Part shown: in pieces, positions 1 to 10,953 of the stretch | How positions within the stretch are numbered: the first letter of the stretch is position 1 | Layout: each line of letters opens with the position of its first letter | From: Agrobacterium vitis | GTDB taxonomy: Bacteria; Pseudomonadota; Alphaproteobacteria; Rhizobiales; Rhizobiaceae | Assembly (NCBI RefSeq): GCF_014926405.1 | Contig: NZ_JACXXJ020000005.1 | Coordinates: forward strand, 253,001-317,000 | Length of the DNA stretch: 64,000 bases | Direction of reading: 5' to 3' | The notes under the pieces: model-generated | Databases searched by the model: none | Seen by the model: only the letters and a program-made list of their open reading frames with translations | What the model was told of the DNA's origin: nothing | Made by a program: the position numbers and the translations under genes

Positions 1-507
1 CTCGGCGCGCAGGATGCCAGGAATGAGACCGCTGGTCAGCGGCGGGGTGGTCAGCATGCCATCCAACCCCTGCACGAAGACATTGGTGAATGTCCCCTCG
101 CAGATTTCACCACGCTCGTTCAGTAGCAGGACTTCGTCTGCTTCTTCGGTGGAAAATTCGGCGCGGGCGGCGTCATAGGGATCGCGCCGCGACGTCTTGT
201 GGCGATAGAGCGTATCCTCTGAATTCAGCCGGGTCTTTTGCGCGATGCGAAGACGCCAGATGGTGTTTTCGCCGACGGATTCGAAGGGAACTGCCGCAGC
301 TTCCAGCTTGCCACGAAAATTCATGGCAAGGCGCACCCGGAGCGGGGTGTCGCCATGTACCACTTCTTTTAATGCCGCTTCGGGCTTGATCGGCTGGCGA
401 AAACCCAGCGCATCGGCGGAGCGCGACAGGCGCCGCAAATGCTGGTCGAGCCTGATGAAGCCCTGTCCTGGCTCCCAGCGGAGCGTTTCAATCAGCGTGA
501 AATCCAT
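1..507 (-). CDS. Class IV aminotransferase-fold protein, aminodeoxychorismate lyase-like (PabC), 3' end outside window
   Basis: The reading frame runs off the left edge. It begins MDFTLIETLRW at 507 and contains the class IV fold stretch EICEGTFTNVFV followed by PPLTSGLIPGILR, which is typical of PLP-dependent aminodeoxychorismate lyases and branched-chain aminotransferases. Its start overlaps the end of pabB by 16 bases, so the two are almost certainly translated together. Because PabB makes 4-amino-4-deoxychorismate, the natural role is release of pyruvate to give p-aminobenzoate for folate. The call relies on both fold and neighbour; the C-terminus is not visible and D-amino acid transaminase activity cannot be excluded. 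Confidence 0.8.
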   Translation of the reverse strand, partial: MDFTLIETLRWEPGQGFIRLDQHLRRLSRSADALGFRQPIKPEAALKEVVHGDTPLRVRLAMNFRGKLEAAAVPFESVGENTIWRLRIAQKTRLNSEDTLYRHKTSRRDPYDAARAEFSTEEADEVLLLNERGEICEGTFTNVFVQGLDGMLTTPPLTSGLIPGILRAE

Positions 508-1709
508 TGATCACCTACCGCAAAGCGCGCCTTGAGCAGACATTCCTGATATTCCTGTTCGGGCTTCGAATCAAAAACAATCCCGCCACCGACATTGAAA
601 ACCGCCCGGCGGCTTTTGAAAAGCCCCTGTTGCTCAGGGAAATGGTCTGAAATGGCCGGTTGATCAAATAAAGTCAGGGTGCGGATGGCAACGGAGAACC
701 GCATGGGGCCTGCCGGATCGCAAAAGCCGATGGCACCGCAATAGATATCGCGCGGCCCCGCCTCCAGCCGGTGCAGGATCTGCATGGCGGCCAACTTCGG
801 CGCGCCGGTAATCGAGCCACAGGGAAACAGCGCTTCGAGAATATCGCCAAGGCCCATTCCAGGCAAAAGCCTGCCGCGCACATGGCTGACCAGCTGGTGC
901 AGCGTCGGATAGGTCTCGATGTCGAACAGTTTTGGCACGGTCAGGCTGTCAGGTTCGATGATCCGGGAGATGTCGTTACGCAGCAGATCGACGATCATCC
1001 GGTTTTCGGCCTGGGTCTTTTCGTCCGTCAGCATTGCCGCCTTGATCGCCTCGTCCTCGGCATCATCAGAACCGCGAGCCGCCGTGCCCTTCATCGGATG
1101 GGTCTCGATAAACCCTTCGCCATCCACCTTGAAGAACAGTTCCGGTGAGCGGGAGACGATGGCCGGACCGCCGAGCTGCACCAGCGCACCGTAAGAGACT
1201 GGCTGACGGGCGATCAGCGACCAGAAGACGTCGCGAGGGCTGCCCCGATAGGCCGCCTCGATGGGCATGGTCAGGTTGGCCTGGTAGCAATCGCCCTGCC
1301 TGAGATGCTGATGCAGGGTGTCAAACTGCTGCCGATAAGTCTCGAAATCCCAGGCTGCAACCGGGTTTTCCAGCAGGTGGGTGTTGCTTTCGGGGTGATG
1401 CGGGTGTCCCAGGGGATGAGCAGGGTCAGCTGGCGCGTTGAAAATGCCAAACTGGAGGAGCGGCATGTCTCGCCCATCAGGGATCAGTGGCCTCAGCTTG
1501 TCTTCAAACACAAAGCCCGCTTCATAAGCCAGCGCCCCCGCCAGCCAGTAGCCCTCTTGGCGGGCGCGTTCCAGCTGGGCAAGCGCCGGCAGCACGTCGC
1601 CGCCCCGCCGGGCGACGACGATGTCCACCGGATCGGTAAACACCAGCGTTTCACCGCTTTTGTCATTCCGAAACAGGATCGACGGTTGAAACGGTTCGGA
1701 TTGCGCCAT
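492..1709 (-). CDS. pabB: Aminodeoxychorismate synthase component I
   Basis: Chorismate-binding enzyme that aminates chorismate to 4-amino-4-deoxychorismate on the way to folate. The chorismate-binding domain fills the C-terminal two thirds, with HPMKGTAARG (the lysine in this place is diagnostic of PabB rather than TrpE), FPCGSITGAPK and GAIGFCDP. The frame is open upstream to a TTG at 1745, but that would overlap the pepF stop; the ATG at 1709 lies 19 bases after pepF and fits the usual N-terminus, giving about 405 residues. No glutaminase domain is fused to it, so ammonia must come from a separate PabA/TrpG. It forms a tight minus-strand unit with pepF upstream and the pabC-like gene downstream. 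Confidence 0.9.
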   Translation of the reverse strand: MAQSEPFQPSILFRNDKSGETLVFTDPVDIVVARRGGDVLPALAQLERARQEGYWLAGALAYEAGFVFEDKLRPLIPDGRDMPLLQFGIFNAPADPAHPLGHPHHPESNTHLLENPVAAWDFETYRQQFDTLHQHLRQGDCYQANLTMPIEAAYRGSPRDVFWSLIARQPVSYGALVQLGGPAIVSRSPELFFKVDGEGFIETHPMKGTAARGSDDAEDEAIKAAMLTDEKTQAENRMIVDLLRNDISRIIEPDSLTVPKLFDIETYPTLHQLVSHVRGRLLPGMGLGDILEALFPCGSITGAPKLAAMQILHRLEAGPRDIYCGAIGFCDPAGPMRFSVAIRTLTLFDQPAISDHFPEQQGLFKSRRAVFNVGGGIVFDSKPEQEYQECLLKARFAVGDQWISR

Positions 1710-1728
1710 CGTGGCTCGATCTGTCCGT

Positions 1729-3588
1729 TCAGGCTTTGGCGTCAAGCGCTTCCAGCTCGTCGATCAACCCTTCGATCATCGACAGGCCCTTGGCCCAGAA
1801 GGACGGATCGGTGGCATCCAGACCGAATGGCGCGAGAAGCTCGGAATGGTGCTTGCTGCCGCCCGCCTTCAACAGGTCGAAATATTTCTGCTGGAAGCCC
1901 TGTTCAGCGTTCTGGTAGACGGCATAGAGCGAATTGACCAGGCAATCGCCAAAGGCATAGGCATAGACATAGAAGGGCGAATGGATGAAATGGGGAATAT
2001 AGGCCCACCAGGTCTCATAACCCTCGGACACTTTGATGGCCGGTCCAAGGCTCTCTTCCTGCACCGATAGCCACAATTCGCCAATCTTTTCCGCCGTCAA
2101 CTCGCCCTCCTTGCGGGCGGTGTGCAGCTTGCGCTCGAATTCGTAGAAAGCGATCTGGCGCACGACCGTGTTGATCATGTCCTCGACCTTTTGGGCCAGC
2201 ATGGCCTTGCGCTCACGCGCATCGCTGGCCTTTTCCAGAAGCGCCCGGAAGGTCAGCATTTCGCCGAATACCGAGGCGGTCTCGGCCAGCGTCAGCGGCG
2301 TCTGGCACATCAGCGCGCCCTGTTCGCCTGCGAGAACCTGATGCACGCCGTGGCCCAGCTCATGGGCCAGCGTCATCACGTCGCGCGGCTTGCCGAGGTA
2401 ATTGACCAAGACATAGGGATGGGCAGACGGCACGGTCGGATGGGCAAAGGCGCCGGGCGCCTTGCCGGGGCGGGCGGGCGCATCGATCCAGCCGCCATCA
2501 AAAAAGCGACCGGCAATCTCAGCCATGTCAGGCGCAAAGCCGCCATAGGCTGACAGCACGGTCTGGCGGGCTTCGTCCCAGGGAATGATCCGGTCGATGC
2601 TGTCGGGCAGGGGGGCGTTGCGGTCCCAGAAATTCATCTGCTCCATGCCCAGCCACTTGGCTTTCATCTTGTAATAGCGGTGCGACAGGCGCGGATAGGC
2701 ATTGCGCACCGCAGCCGCCAGCGCATCGACCACCGGACGCTCCACCCGGTTGGACAGGTGGCGGCTATCGGCAATGTCGGCAAAGCCGCGCCAGCGATCG
2801 GAAATTTCCTTGTCCTTGGCCAAGGTATTGGTGACCAGCACGAAAATCCGGATATTGTCCTTGAAGGTCTTCGACAGCGCCATGGCCGCCTTTTCGCGCA
2901 GAGCCGGATCGGCCTCCTGCAACATGGTCAGAACCGGCTCCAGCGTCAGCTGCTCGCCGTCTATCTCAAAGCGCAGGCTGGCCAGGGTCTCGTCGAACAA
3001 CCGGTTGAAGGCCGCCGAACCGGTCTGGGATTTTTCCAGGAACAATTGCTCGAGCTTGTCATCCAACTGGTAGGGCTTGTCTTGCCTGAGATCGATCAGC
3101 CAGGGCTTGTAATGGGCGGTGGCCGGATCGCGGCCAATGGCGGCATCGATCACCGCATCGTCCAGCCGATTCAGCTCCAGCGTGAAAAACAGCAGATGGG
3201 CGGCAAGCTCCGTCAATCTGGCCTGTACATCGCCGAAGAATTTGCCGTTTTCCGGCTTGGTCATCTCACTATAATAATAGAGACCGGCATAGGAGCCGAT
3301 CTTGCCGAGCAGGTCTTCGAGTTCTTCGAATTCCTTCAGCGCGGCACCCAAGCCCTGATCCGCGTCCTTGGTGGCGGCATCTTCCAGCCGCCCCTTCCAT
3401 TTGGTCTCGAAGGCAAGGCTCATTTCGCTGGCCTTGGCGAGGTCGGCCTTGAAGAGATCCGAGGAGGGGGCCGGATAAAGATGGGTGAGCTGCCATTCGG
3501 GCAGCGTGCCGAGGCCTTGGCCGTGCGCTGGTACGCTGGCGGATTCGGCTGCCGGAAGGCGGGTCTGGTTAACGGGGCTGAAAGGCAT
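1729..3588 (-). CDS. pepF: M3 family oligoendopeptidase F
   Basis: Cytoplasmic zinc metallopeptidase of 619 residues that cleaves short peptides. The zinc site is in MTLAHELGHGVHQ near residue 400 (HExxH), with the third ligand expected in the following LTLAETASVFGEM helix, as in family M3. The first 180 residues match the helical PepF N-terminal domain. It is the first gene of a minus-strand run with pabB and the pabC-like gene (19-base gap). The functional link to PABA synthesis is not obvious and may be positional only. The length agrees with the pepF/M3 clade found in alphaproteobacteria. Confidence 0.92.
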   Translation of the reverse strand: MPFSPVNQTRLPAAESASVPAHGQGLGTLPEWQLTHLYPAPSSDLFKADLAKASEMSLAFETKWKGRLEDAATKDADQGLGAALKEFEELEDLLGKIGSYAGLYYYSEMTKPENGKFFGDVQARLTELAAHLLFFTLELNRLDDAVIDAAIGRDPATAHYKPWLIDLRQDKPYQLDDKLEQLFLEKSQTGSAAFNRLFDETLASLRFEIDGEQLTLEPVLTMLQEADPALREKAAMALSKTFKDNIRIFVLVTNTLAKDKEISDRWRGFADIADSRHLSNRVERPVVDALAAAVRNAYPRLSHRYYKMKAKWLGMEQMNFWDRNAPLPDSIDRIIPWDEARQTVLSAYGGFAPDMAEIAGRFFDGGWIDAPARPGKAPGAFAHPTVPSAHPYVLVNYLGKPRDVMTLAHELGHGVHQVLAGEQGALMCQTPLTLAETASVFGEMLTFRALLEKASDARERKAMLAQKVEDMINTVVRQIAFYEFERKLHTARKEGELTAEKIGELWLSVQEESLGPAIKVSEGYETWWAYIPHFIHSPFYVYAYAFGDCLVNSLYAVYQNAEQGFQQKYFDLLKAGGSKHHSELLAPFGLDATDPSFWAKGLSMIEGLIDELEALDAKA

Positions 3589-4164
3589 GATGGCACCCTT
3601 GAGGTCTTTCGGGCCGCGCCGTTACCAAAATGGAACAGGCGCCGGTCCGATGTGTTTGGCATGAGATATCCCCAGTCATAGCATGGCAAAGGCACCCGAC
3701 AACAGCATATGGCAGATGTCTGTGCATTTCAGCGCTTGCCATTCTACCCGTCGATCTGGCATTTTATGAAAAAGACGTCTGTGCCGATATTTGACAAAAT
3801 CGCGGCACGGAGGAATTGGACTGTGTCGAAGGTCGGGATTCCCAGGCTTTTTGCAGTCTTTTTTTTAAGGCATTGTATCGAAGCGGACAGTTTGGCGGGC
3901 TATAGATAAAATCCTAGCAAATGTTGGAACCTGTTTTTCAAAACTCCATGGCATTTTGCGGGACAAGGACGACGGTTACAGCCTTTGCTTGCGGAGGGAA
4001 CCTGGAATGCGCAGCTTTTCCAGGGTTTGTGGCCGGGTCCGCAAGGGGCCGGGTTTGTAGAAGACCGAACTTGAAAGAGGATCTTGTTTTTGATCCTGCC
4101 GCTTATGGACATGGTCCAATGTTTCAACCGGCGCCAGACGCCATAAGGACTCGGGGAGCTAAAA
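3589..4164. other. Divergent intergenic region between pepF and the response regulator
   Basis: This 576-base stretch separates two divergent genes and must carry both promoters. Short open frames exist but lack convincing start sites or family resemblance. No tRNA or clear hairpin was seen. The only firm element is the GGGGAG ribosome-binding site at 4153-4158 that sets the TTG start of the next gene. Confidence 0.5.
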
Positions 4165-5712
<1,548 letters not shown>

Positions 5713-5760
5713 AAAAGGTGATATCCGGGTTTGTTTCAGCGCCCGGCTGAAGATTTGAAC

Positions 5761-5799
5761 ACGCCGCGCACCTTACAGGGTGGGCGGCGTTGTCATTTT
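5761..5799 (+). terminator. Stem-loop terminator after response regulator
   Basis: ACGCCGCGCACC pairs across a TTACA loop with GGGTGGGCGGCGT (one mismatch), followed by a T-rich TGTCATTTTG. It sits 48 bases after the stop codon. Confidence 0.6.
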
Positions 5800-6053
5800 G
5801 GGCTATAAGGACGCCGGTTTTGCTCAAAGTCTGGCTGGCTGAGTATTTCAGCCGTTACGCACAAAAGCTAGACGGATCGATAGTTGTTAACCCCCGGGTA
5901 AGGATGATTGATTACTGGTTGTCAATGGGTTGTTATGAATTGGTTCACCATATAAGAATCAATTTGAATGATGTGGCAAAATTGCCATGTGGATACCGTA
6001 TTTCACAGTCATGTGATAAGCGAGCGATGTGACTTTTCTGACGGGGACGGATT
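5800..6053 (+). promoter_or_regulatory. AT-rich promoter region of the DUF882 gene, with a near-consensus CtrA-like site
   Basis: The stretch is clearly AT-richer than its surroundings. At 5887-5901 TTAA, seven bases, then GTAA resembles the CtrA box TTAA-N7-TTAA with one mismatch. Such a short match can occur by chance. A GGGGA ribosome-binding site at 6043-6047 precedes the next gene. Confidence 0.35.
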
Positions 6054-8033
6054 TTGCGGATATCTGGTGCATTTGTATCGCCCTCAGGGCCAGGGCGGCT
6101 TGACCGCACGGCCATGATTTGGGCGAACATATCCAAGCTGGTTCTGACAGCTCTGGTCCTGATGACGATCGCCTTTTCCGCACTCTATGCCACGACCGGT
6201 TCGGCTGCCGCTGAAACGCGTTCACTGAAAATCCTTTTCGTCCATACCGGCGAGAAGCAGGAAATCACCTTCAAGCGCAATGGCCGCTACGATCCCAAAG
6301 GCTTGCAGCAGCTCAACAATATTGTGCGCGACTGGCGACGCAACGAAGCGACCAAAATGGACCCGCGCCTGTTTGACCTCGTCTGGTCGGTCTATCAAAA
6401 GGCGGGTGCCAGCGGTTATATCTATGTCGTTTCCGGTTATCGTTCGCCAGCCACCAATGCCATGCTGCGTTCGCGCTCTTCCGGCGTCGCCAAGGAAAGC
6501 CAGCATATGAATGGCACCGCGATGGATTTCTTCATCCCGGGCGTGCCGCTGAAAAGCCTGCGCGATATCGGCATGAAATTCCAGGCGGGCGGCGTGGGCT
6601 ATTATCCCAATTCCGGTTCGCCTTTCGTGCATATGGATGTGGCGGGCGTCCGCTCCTGGCCGCGCGTTCCGCGCAGCGAACTGGTGCGCATGTTCCCCGA
6701 TGGTAAGACCCTGCATATTCCCGCCGATGGCAAGCCGCTTCCCGGCTATCAGGTGGCGATGGAGGAATATAAGAAACGGCTGGGGTCTGAACAAATATTG
6801 ATGGCGGATAATAAATCCTCGCCACGCGGCAGGCCGCGAAACCTGATGGCCATGCTGTTTGGCAGCGGTGATGAGGACGAGGGCGACGAAGATGCAGCCC
6901 CAGCCGCACCGGTGCGGGCATCGGCTCCTGCCGCCACGCCAAGGCCTGCCGAGCTGACCAATCCAACGCCAACCAGTCCGATGCCTGTGGCCGTGGCCTC
7001 TGCGGCGCCTGATATCGCGGCTCCCGTTCCGCAATCGCGTCCTTCCCTGCGCCAGGGTGACGATAGTCTGGCTGTGGCGCTTTACTCTCCTGGCGGGCGC
7101 AATGCTGCCGAGGATGCCCTGCAGAAAGTTGCCGGCAATACGTCGGGTGACGCTGGCGCGCCGTCAAGCGGCTATGAAGATCTGGCCGCCTACAAGGTTC
7201 CGGTGCCGACCCTGCTTGGGCCACGTGGCATGAAGGGTGATGCAGAGCCTGTCATGACCGCGTCGCTTGGATCGCCTGATGATAGCAACCCCATTGCCCA
7301 GCATATTCCGGTGCCAGCTGGCCGTCCGGCGCTTGCCGATGCCATGGCGGCCACCCTGCCGCAACAGCGTCCACAGGTGAGCGACGAGCCGTCCACTGTA
7401 GAAGAAGCCATGCTGTCTCCGGCTGCTGCCGAGGCACTGCAACAGAGCCAGGATGGCGCGCCGCTGAAGACTGTGGTGATCCCGCGTGACCGGCCAGCGC
7501 CGTCTGTTGCTCCAGCTGTTGCCGAAGTTCGGCCTGTGGCTCCCGCTGAAAGACCTCAGCCTGCCCCCGCCCCGGTGGTGCAGCCGAAAGCCGTCGCCGT
7601 TCTCACCCAGGGACCACTTCCGGCTCAGGGCGTGACCCAGCCGCCAGCTCAAGCTAAGGCACAGCAGCAACAGGTGGCTTCGCTTGCGCAGCCCTCTCGT
7701 ACCAAGCCGAGTGCGGGCCAGTTTGGCGATGTCTTTGACCAGCCCAAATCGGCAAGCCATGCGAGTGAAGCTTCGCTTCCCGTCAAGGGCGGACGCCCGG
7801 GACCCAGTGAAGCGGATGCTGCCAGCCGTGGCCTGACCGGCGGGACCGAGTTGACCCGCACGATGATTTCGCAATGGGCGATGAACAAGAACCGCATCGA
7901 GCCGCCAGCCAAGGCTGGCCGTGGCGGGCGTGTCGTAACCCAGGCCATCACCGCACCGGTTGAGGCATCGCAGACCGGCTTTACCCCCGGCGCCCAGGCC
8001 ATCGATCCGGGTCGCTTTGGCGCGGTAAGGTAA
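6054..8033 (+). CDS. Secreted DUF882 / M15-like peptidoglycan peptidase with long disordered tail
   Basis: A hydrophobic signal segment (about residues 25-48, ending SAAA) is followed by a DUF882 domain (about 55-225) related to D-Ala-D-Ala carboxypeptidases of family M15. Zinc-site residues are visible in SQHMNGTAMDFF (H-x6-D) and FVHMD. The remaining 400 residues are Pro/Ala/Gln-rich and low in complexity, probably a periplasmic tether. The likely role is cell-wall peptide cleavage or binding. Start choice is open: TTG at 6054 has GGGGA six bases upstream, while ATG at 6114 gives a cleaner signal peptide but no clear ribosome-binding site. A strong terminator follows directly. Confidence 0.8.
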   Translation: MRISGAFVSPSGPGRLDRTAMIWANISKLVLTALVLMTIAFSALYATTGSAAAETRSLKILFVHTGEKQEITFKRNGRYDPKGLQQLNNIVRDWRRNEATKMDPRLFDLVWSVYQKAGASGYIYVVSGYRSPATNAMLRSRSSGVAKESQHMNGTAMDFFIPGVPLKSLRDIGMKFQAGGVGYYPNSGSPFVHMDVAGVRSWPRVPRSELVRMFPDGKTLHIPADGKPLPGYQVAMEEYKKRLGSEQILMADNKSSPRGRPRNLMAMLFGSGDEDEGDEDAAPAAPVRASAPAATPRPAELTNPTPTSPMPVAVASAAPDIAAPVPQSRPSLRQGDDSLAVALYSPGGRNAAEDALQKVAGNTSGDAGAPSSGYEDLAAYKVPVPTLLGPRGMKGDAEPVMTASLGSPDDSNPIAQHIPVPAGRPALADAMAATLPQQRPQVSDEPSTVEEAMLSPAAAEALQQSQDGAPLKTVVIPRDRPAPSVAPAVAEVRPVAPAERPQPAPAPVVQPKAVAVLTQGPLPAQGVTQPPAQAKAQQQQVASLAQPSRTKPSAGQFGDVFDQPKSASHASEASLPVKGGRPGPSEADAASRGLTGGTELTRTMISQWAMNKNRIEPPAKAGRGGRVVTQAITAPVEASQTGFTPGAQAIDPGRFGAVR

Positions 8034-8068
8034 ATATATCGAGCCTTTCTCGTCGGACAGGGCTACAT

Positions 8069-8096
8069 AAAAAACCCGCGTAACCGCGGGTTTTTT
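8069..8096 (+). terminator. Rho-independent terminator after the DUF882 gene
   Basis: Twelve-base perfect stem AAAAAACCCGCG / CGCGGGTTTTTT with loop TAAC. It works in both directions by sequence, so it may also end transcripts from the right. Confidence 0.92.
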
Positions 8097-8232
8097 CGTA
8101 TCTGTACGTAAAGGCTTTGCTGGTTTCCCGCATGTCCCGTCGCAGTTTTTCCAAGAGGAAGATGCTGTTCAGGCCCCCGTAGAGGGTAAAGAGGGGCTCT
8201 ATAGCATTGGACCTAAACGTGGGCATCGGTTT

Positions 8233-9186
8233 TTAGGCTGGCATGGATGTGGCAAAGGTCTGCAAAACGAGCGTCAGGGTCAAGACCGTTATCAGCAGTG
8301 ACACGATAATCGCCAGCGATGTTTCTTCACTGAAATAGCCGTATTTACTGCCAAAAACATAGGCTCCAGCGCCAATGGGCTGTGCTGCCATCACAACAGC
8401 CGTTGCATACCAGATATTGATATCCGCCTTGAAGGCAACAGCGATTATAAAGAGCGTTACCAGCGGCTGTATCAGGATCTTTATCAGGACGACCGGTACA
8501 ATCCAACCGGCCATGGCGGAGAGCCGTGCTGCTGAAAACGGAATTCGAGCAAGGCCGAGACCAAGGGCAAAAAGCGCTGTCGGTCCGGCCGCCGCTGCCA
8601 GAAACCCGGCGAAGGAGGTGAGGATGGCCGGCAACGGAATTCGCAGCAGGCAAAAAAACGCTCCGGCCAAAACCGCTATCGTCAGCGGATTTTTCAAGGT
8701 CGTCAACAGAGCGCGTCCCACGCTTGCCAAGGGGCTGGACTGTTTTTGGCCGGTGAGATCATGGGTGATGATCACGGTCATAATCGCTGGAATGTTATGC
8801 AATATTGTTGCAATGGCGGCAGGAACAGCAGCCTTGGGGCCGAAGGCGGCAATCAGGATGGGAATGCCCATATACCCCGTTGTCCCATAACAGGCGGCCA
8901 TGCCGACAATCGAGGATTGCGGTGCCAGTGTTCCTTTCGCTTTGGCTAGAAACAGACCGGCAAGGTAGGCCGCAGCAATTCCGGCCAAAGTTGCTGCCAT
9001 GAATGGCCACTGCGCGAGATCCGCCGGGTTGGCCCGCGCCACCGCGAGAAACAGCAAGGCCGGCAGCGCGATATACAGAACATATTCATTGATCAGCTTT
9101 TCGGCTTCGGCGGCAAACTGATGCTTCCGTCCGAAACCATAACCAACCAGAACGACAAGAAAAACGGGAACAACGACCTGTAACAT
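8233..9186 (-). CDS. AEC (auxin efflux carrier) family permease
   Basis: About 317 residues with roughly ten hydrophobic segments, starting MLQVVVPVFLVVLVGYGFG, the usual AEC N-terminus. ATG at 9186 is preferred to an upstream in-frame TTG at 9213 that would add a polar tail. Bacterial members of this family export small organic acids or related anions across the inner membrane; the substrate here cannot be read from sequence. The gene is divergent from a LysR regulator, which probably controls it. Confidence 0.85.
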   Translation of the reverse strand: MLQVVVPVFLVVLVGYGFGRKHQFAAEAEKLINEYVLYIALPALLFLAVARANPADLAQWPFMAATLAGIAAAYLAGLFLAKAKGTLAPQSSIVGMAACYGTTGYMGIPILIAAFGPKAAVPAAIATILHNIPAIMTVIITHDLTGQKQSSPLASVGRALLTTLKNPLTIAVLAGAFFCLLRIPLPAILTSFAGFLAAAAGPTALFALGLGLARIPFSAARLSAMAGWIVPVVLIKILIQPLVTLFIIAVAFKADINIWYATAVVMAAQPIGAGAYVFGSKYGYFSEETSLAIIVSLLITVLTLTLVLQTFATSMPA

Positions 9187-9349
9187 GAATTTTGCTCGAT
9201 CTGAAAAGGGCAATGGGAAAACTAGAAGCGGGCATAATTATCTGGCTATCTACCTGTTCTTCGCCTTTGACATTAAGGCAAAATATTGTATTATTTCAAA
9301 GTCTTGCGTTATTTTGTGTCGCTCTGAATTTCTATTATTTGTTGCATCT

Positions 9350-9364
9350 AATTCAAAATGAATT
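9350..9364. promoter_or_regulatory. Inverted repeat between AEC gene and LysR gene, candidate LysR box
   Basis: AATTCA and TGAATT are separated by AAA in the 207-base divergent region 9187-9393, which is AT-rich. A second small palindrome, AATA-TTG-TATT, lies near 9285. Divergent LysR regulators normally bind such T-N11-A type dyads. Confidence 0.5.
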
Positions 9365-9393
9365 ATCCTGGTAGAAAATGCGTGCGAGGCATT

Positions 9394-10356
9394 ATGAAGC
9401 AAAGTCTGCGGTTATTGACGCTTGATCAGATCAGGGCATTTGTCTCGGTTTGCGAGCACGGCAGTTTCACCAATGCGGCGAAAGACCAGTCACGGACGCA
9501 GACCGCCGTTACCCGTCAGATTCGCGCCGCGGAAGATATTCTGGGCGAAAAGCTGTTTCATCGATGCCGCGGGCATTTCGAAGGACCGACGGAAGCGGGC
9601 GAAAAGCTGCTGCCTTTTGCCATTAAAATTCTGGCAACTCTTGAGGATGCCTGGATGTGTCTGGAGCGTCCGGGTCTGAAAGGAACGATCAGGGTCGGTG
9701 TAATGGATGACATTGACATGAACTGGTTGCTCGAATTGATTGGCCGGTTCAAGGCGCTGCATCCGGAATGCGACGTGACGGTGATTTCCGATTTTTCCAC
9801 AAGGCTTGAGAAGCGGTTCGAGCACCGCGAACTCGATGTTGCCATTGTCAAGACATTGGTCATGAGGCTGGGGCAGGCGGACGTGCGCAACGCTCACAAG
9901 ACGTTACGGTGCGAGCCGTTGCTGTGGGCGGCGGGAGCGGGCTTTCGCTTGCGTCCGCGTGAGCCCCTACCTCTCGTGCTGTTTCATGAGGGATGCGTCT
10001 ATCGTCACCACATCATTCAACGGCTGGAATCAGCAGGCGTCCCTTTCAGAATTGCCTATGAAGGGCAAAGCTACGGCCATTTGCGTGCTGCCGCTGCCGC
10101 AGGTCTTGGCGTGACAGCCCTTGCTGAAAGTCAAGTTGCCATGGGTGGCCTGCAAAGCCTGGTCGAGGTTGCGGGTACGCGCCTCGATCCGCTTTCTGAT
10201 GTCGAAATTGCTATGAAGGCACTTCATACCCGCAAAAATCTGGCGTTATCGGGCTTCATGCGAGAAGTGATGCGGTCATCCAAGCAGGATCGGCAGGCCT
10301 TTTGCGCGTCTGACAATCGAGACATGGCCAAATTACAAGAGTTGGAATTGGCTTAA
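9394..10356 (+). CDS. LysR-family transcriptional regulator
   Basis: About 320 residues. The N-terminal winged helix-turn-helix is seen in LLTLDQIRAFVSVCEHGSF followed by NAAKDQSRTQTAVTRQIRAAE, and a substrate-binding-like domain starts near GTIRVGVMDDID. The ATG at 9394 has GCGAGGC just upstream; the frame opens further upstream at 9358, but that start overlaps the putative operator. It most likely senses a small molecule and controls the divergent AEC permease. The effector is unknown. Confidence 0.88.
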   Translation: MKQSLRLLTLDQIRAFVSVCEHGSFTNAAKDQSRTQTAVTRQIRAAEDILGEKLFHRCRGHFEGPTEAGEKLLPFAIKILATLEDAWMCLERPGLKGTIRVGVMDDIDMNWLLELIGRFKALHPECDVTVISDFSTRLEKRFEHRELDVAIVKTLVMRLGQADVRNAHKTLRCEPLLWAAGAGFRLRPREPLPLVLFHEGCVYRHHIIQRLESAGVPFRIAYEGQSYGHLRAAAAAGLGVTALAESQVAMGGLQSLVEVAGTRLDPLSDVEIAMKALHTRKNLALSGFMREVMRSSKQDRQAFCASDNRDMAKLQELELA

Positions 10357-10364
10357 GGGTATAG

Positions 10365-10399
10365 AGCATCGTGCAGAAAATCGGAATCAGCACGATGCT
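10365..10399 (+). repeat. Rhizobial-type intergenic palindrome downstream of lysR
   Basis: AGCATCGTGC and GCACGATGCT form a ten-base perfect stem around a 15-base loop, just after the LysR stop. A degenerate second half with GGATCGGATTTATCC follows to about 10460. It resembles the mosaic palindromic elements scattered in Rhizobiaceae genomes and may also act as a terminator between convergent genes. Confidence 0.6.
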
Positions 10400-10462
10400 A
10401 TCAGTGTTTGTTTGCGGATCGGATTTATCCGAAAACCGCTTCTTAACGTTCGGTCCGATGCT

Positions 10463-10726
10463 TTAGCCTTCCGGCGGGTTTTCAATCATGCCCAGAGCAT
10501 GAAGATAGGTATCGAGGATCAGGTCTTCCTCCATCCGTTCCTGCTCATCCTTCTTGCGCAGCGCGATAACCTTTTTCAGGATCTTGGTATCGAAACCCAT
10601 GCCCTTGGCTTCGCCATAGACGTCCTTGATATCGTCGGCGATGGTCTTCTTTTCTTCTTCCAGGCGTTCGATGCGCTCGACAAAGGCGCGAAGTTGGTCA
10701 CGGGCGACGCCATGAGCATCAGACAT
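10463..10726 (-). CDS. gapR: GapR-like nucleoid-associated protein (DUF2312)
   Basis: An 87-residue, highly charged, largely helical protein with [17 protein letters not shown] and [19 protein letters not shown], matching DUF2312. The Caulobacter member GapR binds overtwisted AT-rich DNA ahead of replication forks and helps gyrase and topoisomerase IV. ATG at 10726 is chosen because AAGGAG stands eight bases upstream; the frame extends further but without signals. It is an isolated gene. Function in this species is inferred from the Caulobacter homologue. Confidence 0.85.
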   Translation of the reverse strand: MSDAHGVARDQLRAFVERIERLEEEKKTIADDIKDVYGEAKGMGFDTKILKKVIALRKKDEQERMEEDLILDTYLHALGMIENPPEG

Positions 10727-10953
10727 GGGGATCTCCTTGCTGGGGATGGTCATTTGAGTGGGGGTGACGTGCCGTGAACTCTGCGCCACGTCAAGTTCTT
10801 TTGCACGACGCAAAGCCCAGGGCTTGGCAGATGGGTCAGCGGGATATCGGGTAAGCTCTTGTCAGAAATGGATAATAGCTTGAAACCCGAAAGAGGCCCT
10901 GGGGTGGGATTAGGCAAAATTATCCATATCCGGTGCCATGTCCATAGCCACGT

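Noticed and set aside
5887..5901. Firm CtrA-binding site upstream of the DUF882 gene
   Set aside because: TTAA-N7-GTAA is one mismatch from consensus, but such short motifs are expected by chance in AT-rich DNA; kept only as a weak note.
8101..8226. Reading frame between the DUF882 terminator and the AEC gene
   Set aside because: Crosses the terminator stem, atypical composition, no start signal.
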